Positions 1 to 9,506 of a stretch of DNA of 35,640 nt are shown one piece after another. Below the pieces are notes generated by a model. That model did no database searches, was not told where the DNA came from, and saw only the letters and a program-made list of their open reading frames with translations. The stretch covers positions 1 through 35,640 of the forward strand of contig JALVSQ010000025.1 in the NCBI GenBank assembly GCA_027024255.1, written 5' to 3'. The position numbers and the translations under genes were made by a program. Within the stretch, counting starts at the first letter, position 1, and each line of letters starts with the position of its first letter. The DNA comes from Microcaldota archaeon. GTDB lineage: Archaea; Micrarchaeota; Micrarchaeia; Anstonellales; J096.

Positions 1-319
1 TGGCCACAAGCAAAATTCTATGCCTTCTTTCATTAATGTTCTCTCCAGAGTTTATAAATTCAGCAACATCTTTTTCTCCAAGCACATCAACAATTCTTTT
101 TATAATCTTTTTTCCAAATGAAATAGTCTTAAATCCAGTTACTTCTCCAATGTATTCAAGCTCTTTTTCATTGTAAAGCTTATAAAGCCCTGACCTCCAT
201 AGAGAGGAAATATTTGTTGAGAATTTGTATCTTTCCTCAGGAAAGAATATCTTAACCTCTTCACATGCTTTTTTTACTCCTTTTACAAGATGCCATAATC
301 TAAGGCTTTTTGGTTTCAT
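1..319 (-). CDS. Hypothetical protein, N-terminal part (runs off left edge)
   Basis: Reverse-strand ATG at 319 opens a frame to the window edge: MKPKSLRLWHLVKGVKKACEEVKIFFPEERYKFSTNISSLWRSGLYKLYNEKELEYIGEV... Confidence 0.6.
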   Translation of the reverse strand, partial: MKPKSLRLWHLVKGVKKACEEVKIFFPEERYKFSTNISSLWRSGLYKLYNEKELEYIGEVTGFKTISFGKKIIKRIVDVLGEKDVAEFINSGENINERRHRILLVA

Positions 320-345
320 GTTATTTTCTATGATAAAAAATGTTT

Positions 346-1401
346 TTAAACCAATCTGTTCAGGACTTCCTCATAAAACTTCCTGAGCCTCAAAATACTT
401 GATATGCTTACCCATTCGTTTTTGTTATGGGTGTTTTTGCCAAAAGGACCTACTGAAAACACAGGCATTTTCAAAGCAATCCTGTTTTCGTCAGCCACTG
501 TCAGGCCTCCTTTCAAAGCATATCTTCCATAAACTTCTTTTGATACCTCGCTAAGAACATCAACATAACTGCTATCAGAAAAATCGTAGGGCATCATATA
601 AGGCGTTTCTCTTTCCTTTAACTTAACATCAAGGTTTGTAATGCTCCTAACAGTTTCAACCACACTTTCAGCATCTTCTCCAGGAACCAGATGATAATCT
701 ATATCAAACGAGCATGTCTCGGGATAACTCAAAGCTTTTGATTCAGAGTAAATCCTTCTTATAAACCATGAATTTGAAAAGAACCTGTGCCTCACAACAG
801 GCATTTCCTCAAGCTTCCGGATTCCTCTTATGCACTCATCAATTGCGCTTCTGCCCTTTAAGGCTCCATGCCCACTCTCAACAGTAGTATTAACCTCCAT
901 AACAATCCTGCCCCTTCTTGCAACTATTATGTCTCCTTCTTTATGGCCTTGAGGCACATCCATAATCTCAGGGGACAAACAAAAATCAAAATCAAGGTTA
1001 TAATTCAAAGCATGATAGGAGCCAAGAGAAATATTCTCTTCATCAGAAGTAAAAAGAACACCAAAGGGATAATCAGTATTCTCCGCTAAATCCATTATAA
1101 CTGCTATGCCTGCCTTCATATCATATGCTCCAAGACCATAAGCCCTATCTCCATCTACCTTTAACATAAAAGGCTCTTTCATACCCATTGAAACAGGAAC
1201 TGTATCCAGATGGGCTAAAAACAAAATCCTTGGATTTCCTCTTTTTCCCAATACATTAAACCTTCCTTTCACATATTCATCCAGATCAACGTTGAAGTCG
1301 TACTTCCTTAACTCCTCTGCCAGTTCAAAAGCAAAATCTTTTTCATCAGGAAAGATTGATGGAATGCTAACATACCTCTTTAATCTTGCCAGAACATCCA
1401 T
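346..1401 (-). CDS. M20-family metallopeptidase / deacylase (ArgE/DapE/LysK-like)
   Basis: ORF; FLAHLDTVP, GLGAYDMKAG, SDEENISLGS motifs. Start set at MDVLARLKR (1401), preceded by GGTGA, rather than the ORF-track start. Confidence 0.8.
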   Translation of the reverse strand: MDVLARLKRYVSIPSIFPDEKDFAFELAEELRKYDFNVDLDEYVKGRFNVLGKRGNPRILFLAHLDTVPVSMGMKEPFMLKVDGDRAYGLGAYDMKAGIAVIMDLAENTDYPFGVLFTSDEENISLGSYHALNYNLDFDFCLSPEIMDVPQGHKEGDIIVARRGRIVMEVNTTVESGHGALKGRSAIDECIRGIRKLEEMPVVRHRFFSNSWFIRRIYSESKALSYPETCSFDIDYHLVPGEDAESVVETVRSITNLDVKLKERETPYMMPYDFSDSSYVDVLSEVSKEVYGRYALKGGLTVADENRIALKMPVFSVGPFGKNTHNKNEWVSISSILRLRKFYEEVLNRLV

Positions 1402-1405
1402 GTTC

Positions 1406-2425
1406 TCACCTTCCTGGAGGGATAACCCTGCTGTAAACATCTAAAGGGTTTTCCTCTTCCACTCTGTTCCAAGCAACTTTTTCAAACTCAAAACCTGCAA
1501 AGGCTAAATACTGAGCATAAGCCTCAAAACCCGCATAATTACCTGTCCTTATCCAGACTTCCTTATCCTTCTCTGCCACATTGCTGTTCATAACATGCTC
1601 CACATTCCTTTTCAGCTCAACTATAGGTTCTCCTGAATCAACTTCATAAGTTAAATGATGAACTGTAGCACCAACAACAGGCAGCTTCAACCTGACAGCA
1701 TCACTTGTAGGTGTATTTCCAGGTAGAACGAACTCGCCTTTTAAGAGAGCAGGATGGGAGTTTATGACATTACCCTTAATAGGTGAAACATCATCTATTA
1801 TCAAACCAAGATAAAACATGGCTCTATCTGAAAGCAAGACATCTATGCTATTTCTCTCTAACTCAGATATTATCCTCTTCTCAAATACCATCTTATCTGA
1901 TAAGACGCTTAAAAGGCTCTCTCTAAGCTGGCCGTTGAGTCTTCCCTGCTTCACCATCCTTATACCAGTATAAAGGTCAAGTCCTGCCCTTTTCATTTCC
2001 TTACTTATGCGCACGACCTTTCTTCTCCATCCCAGTGAGTAGAGCTCAACAAAAGGAACTTTAAATTCCTCTGCTAAATCCCTGTAAGCTTCCAGTGAGG
2101 TAAGTAGAGAAGGATATCTTCGAGTTTGGAGGAGTAAATGCTCTCTGTTCATTGCCTTTATGTCCAGGATAATTAAACCTGCCTTAACATCTCCGAGCAA
2201 TTCCAAAAGAGGTAAAAGAAAATAGATATTGCCCGGTAAGAAACCTGAAAAAGATGTGTTGTTCAATCTCTTAAGGGCATCCTTTGCCCTTTGACTTATT
2301 ATGCTAACCACTCTTTTTTCCATTCTTTCTGTATTTCTCTCCAACTCCTGCATAAAGTACCTTGAACTTATAGGTTCTTCCCTTGCAACCTCGTGCAGTG
2401 TGGTAATCACAGCTATCTTTCTCAT
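1406..2425 (-). CDS. Formyltransferase-fold protein (PurN/Fmt-like)
   Basis: INSHPALLKGEFVLPGNTPTSDAVRLKLPVVGATVHHLTYEVDSGEPI resembles the formyl_trans_N active-site region (N-H-D type catalytic residues). Confidence 0.6.
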   Translation of the reverse strand: MRKIAVITTLHEVAREEPISSRYFMQELERNTERMEKRVVSIISQRAKDALKRLNNTSFSGFLPGNIYFLLPLLELLGDVKAGLIILDIKAMNREHLLLQTRRYPSLLTSLEAYRDLAEEFKVPFVELYSLGWRRKVVRISKEMKRAGLDLYTGIRMVKQGRLNGQLRESLLSVLSDKMVFEKRIISELERNSIDVLLSDRAMFYLGLIIDDVSPIKGNVINSHPALLKGEFVLPGNTPTSDAVRLKLPVVGATVHHLTYEVDSGEPIVELKRNVEHVMNSNVAEKDKEVWIRTGNYAGFEAYAQYLAFAGFEFEKVAWNRVEEENPLDVYSRVIPPGR

Positions 2426-2519
2426 GAACTATGTATTCATTTTGAAATATTTAAATATATTTTAAAAAATTTTATGAAAGTTGGTAAGATTTATAAATAT
2501 TTTTTAATTAAACATCCCT

Positions 2520-3143
2520 ATGTCATTAAAAGATGAAGTAGCAATGATTGTTGAATCAAAGCCCTGCATAAGAATTGCCCTGGCTGAAGGATTAATAAAT
2601 TACTCTGCCTTGGCAAAATACATAAAGGAAGAGGTTGAAGCTGAACTTGGTAAAAAGGTTTCAGAAGGGAGTGTGATGCTGGCAATAAGGGAAATTCATT
2701 TAAAACAGGGTAAAGGCAGTGATGTAATTAAAGCGCTGAAGACATCTTACTACACGATTGAATCAAACCTTATAGATTACGTGGTTGACTGGTCCCTGGA
2801 ATCTGTTAAAAAATTGTTTGAAAAAATAGCTAAGGAGGATGTTCTGCTCAGCATAATTGTTGGTAAGATGTACGCATCCATCATCACCCATCAAAACATA
2901 GATGATTATCTTGATGAAATAGGGATAAAGCCCATCAAAAAGATTGAGAATCTTGCCAATTTTAGAGTAGTTATAAAAAAAGAGTACATAAGTTCAGTAG
3001 GTATAATTGAGGAGATTATTAGAAAGCTCGTTTTACACAATATATCGATAGTGGAAACTGCCTCATCATTTACAGAGATAGGATTCATTATAAGAGAAGA
3101 GGATGTTATAAAGGCCGTCAACGCTTATAAATCACTTGTGTGA
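2520..3143 (+). CDS. Conserved archaeal hypothetical protein, possible regulatory (ACT-like) C-terminal domain
   Basis: 207-aa ORF; TTTATAAATATT TATA-like box ~25 nt upstream of ATG (leaderless). Ends 12 nt inside the convergent aminotransferase gene. Confidence 0.6.
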   Translation: MSLKDEVAMIVESKPCIRIALAEGLINYSALAKYIKEEVEAELGKKVSEGSVMLAIREIHLKQGKGSDVIKALKTSYYTIESNLIDYVVDWSLESVKKLFEKIAKEDVLLSIIVGKMYASIITHQNIDDYLDEIGIKPIKKIENLANFRVVIKKEYISSVGIIEEIIRKLVLHNISIVETASSFTEIGFIIREEDVIKAVNAYKSLV

Positions 3144-4334
3144 ATTCACAAATTCCTCAATCTTATCCATTGCTTCATTGATTACGCTTTCAGGAGGAAG
3201 GTAAACAGTTCTTATATGGTCCTTTCCATACTTTCCAAATCCTGAACCAAAGACTGTCAAAACACCTGTTTCTCTGAGCAAAGAATAAACAAAATCCCTA
3301 TCATCTTTCCATGCTTTAAGAACAGAAAAATCAAGCCTGGGGAACATGTAAAAGGCTCCTTTTGGCTTCACAACTGAAAAACCGTTGATTTCATTAAACC
3401 TCTTTACCATTAAATCTCTCCTCTTTTTGTACTTTTCATTTATGCCCTTAAAGTAAAGAGGTTCTTTTAACATGAGCTTTTTAGCTGCTTTTTGAACAGG
3501 TAAAACAGGACAAAGCCTTGCTCTTGCCATCTTTGCCACTGCATTCTTGAACTCCATAACCTTTTCATCCGGATTGGCAATATACATGTAACCCATTCTC
3601 CATCCTGTTGCTAAATAAGATTTGGAAATGCCATTCAACCCAATCACAGGATAATCCTTAACTATGGCTGATGTGCTTTTGAAAGAGCCTTCAAGAACAT
3701 TGTGGTCATAAATTTCATCACTGAAAAGCAGGAGGTTGTGCTCCTTAGCTATATCTGCAATCTCCTTTATTGTTTTTTCATCGTAAACAGCTCCTGTCGG
3801 ATTATTGGGATTTATAATAACAATGCCAACTGTCTTTTCTGTAATCTTTGACCTTATATCATCTATATCAGGCTGCCACCCATCGCTCTCATCACATCTG
3901 TATTCAACAGGCCTTCCTCCAAAGAGTTTGGGATAAGAAGTGTAAATAGGATAAGAAGGCCCTGGAATAAGCAATTCCTCCCCGTTCTGGAATAAAGCAG
4001 CACTTATCATCAAAAATACCTCTGAAACTCCGTTGCCTACTATTATAGTCTCAGGGTCTATGCTTATGTTGTTAAATGCCTTTTCCCTGTAGCTTATCGC
4101 CTGCCCGACATCTTCCTCTCCTAAGGAATCGCCGTAGTAATTGAATCCATCTTTTATTGCCTCAACCATATACTCTTTAAGCTCCTCAGGAACATCAAAA
4201 TCGTACTTTAATGGGTCACCTATGTTTAAGGGAATTATTTTCCTGCCTGCTTTCTCAACCTTCTTAGCCTCAACAACAACATCCCTTATTGCATACTCTA
4301 ACTCATGTATTCTTGGCGTTAATTTAGAGAACAT
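3132..4334 (-). CDS. Class I/II aminotransferase (PLP-dependent, alanine/aspartate type)
   Basis: NPNNPTGAVYDEKTIKEIADIAKEH, SDEIYDH, NGISKSYLATGWRMGY (PLP lysine). Start MFSKLTPRIHELE at 4334 with TATA-like gtttttaaac ~25 nt upstream; the N-terminal extension in the ORF track is translated tRNA/repeat. Confidence 0.9.
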   Translation of the reverse strand: MFSKLTPRIHELEYAIRDVVVEAKKVEKAGRKIIPLNIGDPLKYDFDVPEELKEYMVEAIKDGFNYYGDSLGEEDVGQAISYREKAFNNISIDPETIIVGNGVSEVFLMISAALFQNGEELLIPGPSYPIYTSYPKLFGGRPVEYRCDESDGWQPDIDDIRSKITEKTVGIVIINPNNPTGAVYDEKTIKEIADIAKEHNLLLFSDEIYDHNVLEGSFKSTSAIVKDYPVIGLNGISKSYLATGWRMGYMYIANPDEKVMEFKNAVAKMARARLCPVLPVQKAAKKLMLKEPLYFKGINEKYKKRRDLMVKRFNEINGFSVVKPKGAFYMFPRLDFSVLKAWKDDRDFVYSLLRETGVLTVFGSGFGKYGKDHIRTVYLPPESVINEAMDKIEEFVNSHK

Positions 4335-4402
4335 GGGTAAATGTTTGTTTGAATGTTTAAAAACAAAATGTTTGAGGATAAGGCAAATAACGGAGTTGCT
4401 TT

Positions 4403-4438
4403 CTGTTATCTTACTGTTCTCAAATCTACGAGGAAAAG
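4403..4438 (-). repeat. Remnant of a type-A tRNA-trailer repeat (head only)
   Basis: Reverse complement CTTTTCCTCGTAGATTTGAGAACAGTAAGATAACAG matches the head of the 32063 element nearly exactly, then similarity stops. Confidence 0.8.
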
Positions 4439-4537
4439 CGGGCCCGGAGGGATTTGCCCCTCTTCTCGGGTTCAAATCTTCCAACCTTCGGTTGGAGCCT
4501 CCTGTTTCTAGGAGAACATGAATACCCGAAAAATAGA
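4439..4537 (-). repeat. tRNA-trailer repeat element, type-B head, 99 nt, ending in a copy of the tRNA-Arg 3' end
   Basis: Minus strand: TCTATTTTTCGGGTATTCATGTTCTCCTAGAAACAGGAGGCTCCAACCGAAGGTTGGAAGATTTGAACCCGAGAAGAGGGGCAAATCCCTCCGGGCCCG. The last 18 nt are identical to the tRNA 3' end at 4538-4555. Confidence 0.9.
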
Positions 4538-4612
4538 CGGGCCCGGAGGGATTTGAACCCTCGACCTCCGCCTTAGGAGGGCGTCGCTCTATCCAAGCTG
4601 AGCTACGGGCCC
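4538..4612 (-). tRNA. tRNA-Arg (CCT)
   Basis: GGGCCCG-TA-GCTC..GAGC-..CTCCTAA..-GAGGG TTCAAAT CCCTC-CGGGCCC-G cloverleaf; CCA not encoded. Confidence 0.93.
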
Positions 4613-4669
4613 CATAAATAAGAATGAGTGTTAAGTTTTTATAGATAATGTTCAACTATTTTAAATGTT

Positions 4670-6040
4670 ATGATAGGTGTGAGTTTTCAAGATGCAATAC
4701 TTAGCCCAGCTCCTCTTACATTCATAGTTTTAGGATTTTTCATAGGTCTTTTCTCCACCATCATTTACTACTTTTACTCAAAAATCATAGGAGATGCCAC
4801 AATCACTCAAAAAGCTTCCAATACTTTAAAGCAGGTTGTTGAAGGAGTGGGTATAATAGCAATACTTCTTATAGGCAACTCATTTTTCCAGCAAACGCTT
4901 GCCCTGTTAACAGGTGTCCCAAGTGCTATTCAGGTAGGTGATGCATTTCACATAAAGTTAGCCGATATTGCTTTATCATCATTTGCTTCAATGCTTGAGT
5001 TGGCCTACATTGTTATGTATTCAATTGACTTTGTTCTTGTGTTCTTTTACGGTGCAAGCTTAACCCTCCAGTTTGCAGAGGTAGGCATAGGTCCATCAAT
5101 AACGCTTATGCCTTTGATTGGTTTAGATGATATAATTAACCTGCACAATATGCTTTCAAACCAGCTTGTTTTAATTATAGCAATGGTTTATGCCAGAAAA
5201 CTCCTTCTGGAAGTTGCTGTGGCGATGCTTTATGTTATGCTACCCATAGGCCTCTTTCTCAGGTTTATTCCAATAACAAGGAAAACAGGTTCAAGCATTA
5301 TTGCCCTGTTCTTGGCAGTTTATTATGTCTTTCCTCTCAGCGTTCTCTTCTCAGATTATATTGCTTATGGGCCTGAAGGCTATAGGATGATAGATTACAG
5401 TTCATTTTCAAATGCCGGTTATTTAAAACCCTACTTTGCCCAGTACGTTAAATCAGTTGTGACAAGAACACCAACATCTGTTGGTGGAATTGTTGACATA
5501 GGGGAGGCTCCTGATATAGGTCTTGAAGCACAAAAAAATGAATTTGAGAATGATTATAATGTTATGAAGGAAACAGATCAGGACGCTGCAAAAAGGAGCG
5601 ATGAGGAGATTTTGAGTGGAAATGCACCCCTCAGTACATTCAGCTTTACAACACCTATAACAAGCACAGGAGGTGTTATGAAGTCATTTATAAAGAAATT
5701 GAAGCTTTCAACCATTATAGAGGCTGCCCTGGGTTTACTCTCATTACTCGCTCACAAGGTACTGGGCTGGGCTGCTAAAAAATCAGTCATAGGGGCTTTA
5801 GCCTACTTTCTCCTTAAAGTAGTTCCTTTCATTTACCTGCTCATTAAATACAATCCCTTTGTTGTAACAATTGATTTTATGGGTTTAATATTGAGAGAGT
5901 TATTTATGATAGGCCAGCTCTACGCAGTTTCGCTTGTGGCTTTATTGCTTGAAATAACATTCACAGTCACGATGTACAGGCAGTTCGGCATGCTTCTTGG
6001 AGGGGAGGTAACCCTTCTTGGCCTGACAAAGGTGATATAG
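4670..6040 (+). CDS. Polytopic membrane protein, paralog 1 of 6 (VirB6/CedA-like candidate)
   Basis: Multiple TM segments; motif LPIGLFLRFIPITRKTGSSIIALFLAVYYVFP; C-terminus GGEVTLLGLTKVI. TATA-like TTTTTATAG ~27 nt upstream. Confidence 0.85.
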   Translation: MIGVSFQDAILSPAPLTFIVLGFFIGLFSTIIYYFYSKIIGDATITQKASNTLKQVVEGVGIIAILLIGNSFFQQTLALLTGVPSAIQVGDAFHIKLADIALSSFASMLELAYIVMYSIDFVLVFFYGASLTLQFAEVGIGPSITLMPLIGLDDIINLHNMLSNQLVLIIAMVYARKLLLEVAVAMLYVMLPIGLFLRFIPITRKTGSSIIALFLAVYYVFPLSVLFSDYIAYGPEGYRMIDYSSFSNAGYLKPYFAQYVKSVVTRTPTSVGGIVDIGEAPDIGLEAQKNEFENDYNVMKETDQDAAKRSDEEILSGNAPLSTFSFTTPITSTGGVMKSFIKKLKLSTIIEAALGLLSLLAHKVLGWAAKKSVIGALAYFLLKVVPFIYLLIKYNPFVVTIDFMGLILRELFMIGQLYAVSLVALLLEITFTVTMYRQFGMLLGGEVTLLGLTKVI

Positions 6041-7044
6041 TGATTCCATTGCTCAACATGTATGTAGGAGTTGCATTTATGGTCATGATTATAGCTATAG
6101 CTATTGCTAAGACGGCGGGTAAAGCCATGAGTAAGCCGGATATAGAGGCATGGGCAAATGTTGAATTCAGCTCTTTATTAATAACTGCCCTGATATATGG
6201 CATTATACTTGCTTTTTATTCAGCATTGGAAGGAATAGCAATGGCATGGACAGGCTCATCACTTCCTCTGGCTAAGTTTTCCATGAATATTTTAGGAGGT
6301 TTGCTCGGAAAAACAGGTCAAACATGGTTGGAGGTTACATCTATAGAGCATCAATTAAAGATATTTGAAGGAGCTACAGAATCCATAGGGCCCGGAATGC
6401 TTAACTGGCAGTGGAAGCTCTTCCCTGGAATGACACTATATGTTAAGGCAATGGATACTGTAATGCTTGTTCTGCTTACTGCCTTCACCAGCTTGAAGGC
6501 TCAGATTATAGGTCTTGATATAATAACCGTCCTTTCATACAACATATTTTTACCACTTGGCTTAATATTCAGAATATTTCCTCCTGTAAGAAATGCAGGT
6601 AATGAGTTAATTGCCATCTCAATATCATTTGGAATACTCATTCCATTCTTTTATGTCGTTACATTCAAGGCAATGGCTGATATTGAAGAGCAATTTGGGG
6701 TTAATGGTATGGTCTCATCTGTTGTGAATAGAGCAGGCTCACTTTCAATGGTTGAAGGCGAAACAGCAGAGATAGCTCAAAAGATGGTGAAGATTTACAA
6801 TACAGGTGTTATGTTTGGAATAGCAAGCTTTGCTCCAAAGACAGCAAGCCTGTTTTCATATCTCCATCCAATGATAATGACAGGGCTCACACCTTTACTT
6901 TTAAGATTATTTTCATTGATGGGTGTTGTTATAGCCGCCTCAGTGCTTATTCCATCGTTCAGCCTTGCACTGGCACTGGCATTTGTCAGGGCAATTGTTG
7001 ATGTACTTGATTTCAAACCAACTGCTGTGGGAGTGTTGATATAA
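6040..7044 (+). CDS. Polytopic membrane protein, paralog 2 of 6
   Basis: GTG start overlapping upstream stop; motif LPLGLIFRIFPPVRNAGNELIAISISFGILIP. Confidence 0.82.
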   Translation: MIPLLNMYVGVAFMVMIIAIAIAKTAGKAMSKPDIEAWANVEFSSLLITALIYGIILAFYSALEGIAMAWTGSSLPLAKFSMNILGGLLGKTGQTWLEVTSIEHQLKIFEGATESIGPGMLNWQWKLFPGMTLYVKAMDTVMLVLLTAFTSLKAQIIGLDIITVLSYNIFLPLGLIFRIFPPVRNAGNELIAISISFGILIPFFYVVTFKAMADIEEQFGVNGMVSSVVNRAGSLSMVEGETAEIAQKMVKIYNTGVMFGIASFAPKTASLFSYLHPMIMTGLTPLLLRLFSLMGVVIAASVLIPSFSLALALAFVRAIVDVLDFKPTAVGVLI

Positions 7045-8270
7045 TGCTTTCATATCAAATAGCCTTTAAGGTTGCTTTAAGCGTTATGGCTCCTGCGTTT
7101 GCTATAGGTGTAATGTTAATTAGCTTAGCCTACATGCTCGGCAAACTCCTTCAAAAAGAGGACTGGATTGCATGGGCAAAGACAGAGATAGTTGAATTAA
7201 TTGTTGTAAGCATAATCCCATTTTCAGTTGCGTTCCTCTCATTAATTGCATCTCAAGTCGTTTCCCAGATAGATTACAAAGGCTCAACTATATACTGCCA
7301 GGGCAATATTCCTGAATGTCACATAGTTGTGGCAGGCAGCTATTTTGAAAACATGTTGAGAGAGATATTGACACTTTACCAGGGCCTGGTCAAGCTAACA
7401 CTGATTCCAAAAATGCTCGAAGGAGCAAGCGTTGAATTGACCCATAGGGCAACTATTACAGAATCTGCTGGCAATGTGTTTGCCATGCTAACTCCCTTCA
7501 ACATTATCGTCAGAAAATTCTGCGATTTTCTTAGAATATCAGCAGCAATCGTTGCATTTCAATACTTCTTTGTTGCATTGATTGTTCAGATATTCCCTCA
7601 CCTTCTATTTTTAGGTCTTGTTCTCAGAGTCCTCCCATTCACCAGAAAATTAGGTGGTCTAATACTCGCAATTGCGTTGGTTTTTTATTACTTTTATCCT
7701 GTTCTTGTTTCTTTGCTGGATGCCGTGTACTGGCAGTTGCCTAAAAACCCGGATACAGAAGGAAGAATAAACAGATTATCCTTAGCAGGTATAAAAGTTA
7801 AGGTGCCTGTTAAAGGACCTGGTGGAGATATAATATATCAGGATATTGATATCTCAAAGGTCACATCTAAAAATATCGACTACACAGAGTTCGGAAAGAA
7901 GGAAAAAGAGGTAAGAGAAGAAGCTAATAAGGTAAGTAATGCTGGAAGTAAGGCATGGGAGTTCTTTAAAAAGAATGTGCTTGGCTGGCTTAAAAATATG
8001 GTTGTAGGATTCATGGCATGGGTCTGGAATGTTATTAAGTTTGGCACAGTTACACTTGCACTTGTTATGGGCACTCCTTTAATAAGTGCATCAACATTTT
8101 TATGGGGGCCACCTTTCTTGGATGGAGTAATGAGCATGATAGCTGATGTGGTTGTTATGAATGTGCTTATGGCCTGGATTATACTTATTGCATGTATAGG
8201 AGCCGTAAAATCTTTATCTCCTGTCCTGGGAGGTGACACAGAGATAGGTGGTTTGAGCCACTTGATATAA
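7044..8270 (+). CDS. Polytopic membrane protein, paralog 3 of 6
   Basis: TAATG overlap with upstream gene; motif LFLGLVLRVLPFTRKLGGLILAIALVFYYFYP; C-terminus GGDTEIGGLSHLI. Confidence 0.85.
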   Translation: MLSYQIAFKVALSVMAPAFAIGVMLISLAYMLGKLLQKEDWIAWAKTEIVELIVVSIIPFSVAFLSLIASQVVSQIDYKGSTIYCQGNIPECHIVVAGSYFENMLREILTLYQGLVKLTLIPKMLEGASVELTHRATITESAGNVFAMLTPFNIIVRKFCDFLRISAAIVAFQYFFVALIVQIFPHLLFLGLVLRVLPFTRKLGGLILAIALVFYYFYPVLVSLLDAVYWQLPKNPDTEGRINRLSLAGIKVKVPVKGPGGDIIYQDIDISKVTSKNIDYTEFGKKEKEVREEANKVSNAGSKAWEFFKKNVLGWLKNMVVGFMAWVWNVIKFGTVTLALVMGTPLISASTFLWGPPFLDGVMSMIADVVVMNVLMAWIILIACIGAVKSLSPVLGGDTEIGGLSHLI

Positions 8271-8279
8271 GGTGAAATA

Positions 8280-9506
8280 ATGAAAAAAATATTGATGTTT
8301 GTTTTGATTGTTTGCCTGCTCAATATATCTTTTTCCAGTATAAAGGATGAAGTAAACAAGCAGTTTGAGATAATGGAGGAAGTTAGCAGGGAAATGACTG
8401 ATGCTGTTTTCACAGGCAGTTGCGGAGTGGGCACAACATCTGCTGTGCTTAAAGATTACTTAATAAATTCTTTTTTGGCCATATTCATATCCCTGCTTAT
8501 ATCAGTGCTTTCTTACTATGCTGTTAAAGTTGTAGGCCAAACAAACATAAATCCTTCATCAATTTTAGCAATGAAAGTACAGGACACAATAGTAACTGTG
8601 TTGATAGTTATTATATTTGGAGGCATGTTTATGGCAGTGGGAGGCACAAACTACGGTTTTCTCAGAAACTCTATGGAGTTTACAAGAGAGCTTGTGTTTG
8701 AAGCCTCAACCTACATAATGTTTTTGAGCTTCTTAAATACAGGTATTGTTTTATTATCCCAGCTTGCAGTGCCTCTGCCCTTTAATGCAGACTATGTGTT
8801 TTCAGTTACAATAAACTTTCAACAGGCAGTAAAGCCCTTGATAGATGCCAGCTTCACAATAGCAAACTTCTACAGCCTTTTACTCTCTGAATGGGTTGGT
8901 AAGTTCTTTGTTCTTTGCTTCATGAGGTTTTATGCCTATCCTGTTCTAATTCCTCTGGGAGTTCTCCTCAGGAGCTTTAACTTTACCAAGGGAGCCGGCA
9001 ATGCACTCATAGCCATAACCCTCTCCTTCTTCTTTGTTTATCCTGTAATGCTCTCATTTAACTATGCTCTCTACAAATCAACAATAGGAAAGCTTTCTTT
9101 GAGGAAGCTATCTCCTGTTAAGATAGCAATGGACTATGTAGGGCCTATTATAATATATGTGACAAGTGTTAATATTGCTACCAAAGTATTCTCCAAACTT
9201 TTCGGTCCAAAAACAGCTCCAAACTGGATAAAGAAGCTCCTTTACACGTCTTCAGGTGCTCTCAAAGGATTTGGTCTATTTGCAGGCTTAGCAGCAAGGT
9301 CTTTTCAGCTGGTTGTTTTGATAGGGGGCTTAATGATGATAACTGTGTTTGTTACAAAGATACTTATTCAATCTGTTAACCTAATTGTTGTTTACAGCTT
9401 TCTTTTAACTGCTTTAAATGTTTATGTTACTCTTGTATTAGCTCAGGAAATATCAAGGCATTTAGGAACAGAGCTTGAATTGAGTGCATTTACGAGGGTG
9501 TTATGA
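8280..9506 (+). CDS. Polytopic membrane protein, paralog 4 of 6 (N-terminal signal-like segment)
   Basis: GGTG SD; motif IPLGVLLRSFNFTKGAGNALIAITLSFFFVYP; C-terminus GTELELSAFTRVL. Confidence 0.85.
   Translation: MKKILMFVLIVCLLNISFSSIKDEVNKQFEIMEEVSREMTDAVFTGSCGVGTTSAVLKDYLINSFLAIFISLLISVLSYYAVKVVGQTNINPSSILAMKVQDTIVTVLIVIIFGGMFMAVGGTNYGFLRNSMEFTRELVFEASTYIMFLSFLNTGIVLLSQLAVPLPFNADYVFSVTINFQQAVKPLIDASFTIANFYSLLLSEWVGKFFVLCFMRFYAYPVLIPLGVLLRSFNFTKGAGNALIAITLSFFFVYPVMLSFNYALYKSTIGKLSLRKLSPVKIAMDYVGPIIIYVTSVNIATKVFSKLFGPKTAPNWIKKLLYTSSGALKGFGLFAGLAARSFQLVVLIGGLMMITVFVTKILIQSVNLIVVYSFLLTALNVYVTLVLAQEISRHLGTELELSAFTRVL

Noticed and set aside
4403-4612. CRISPR-like array because of regularly spaced 18-25 nt repeats at 99-100 nt period
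   Set aside because: Only two copies of the short repeat per locus, 'spacers' are conserved rather than unique, and no cas genes are present.
4335-4655. N-terminal extension of the aminotransferase ORF (MNIIYKNLTLILIYGARSSAWIERRPPKAEVEGSNPSGP...)
   Set aside because: This is in-frame translation of tRNA-Arg(CCT) and the trailer repeat; 'ARSSAWIERRPPKAEVEGSNPSGP' is a classic translated-tRNA artefact. Real start placed at 4334.
7880-8434. 184-aa minus-strand ORF inside the membrane-protein operon
   Set aside because: Overlaps two well-supported co-linear genes; composition consistent with antisense of hydrophobic coding sequence.
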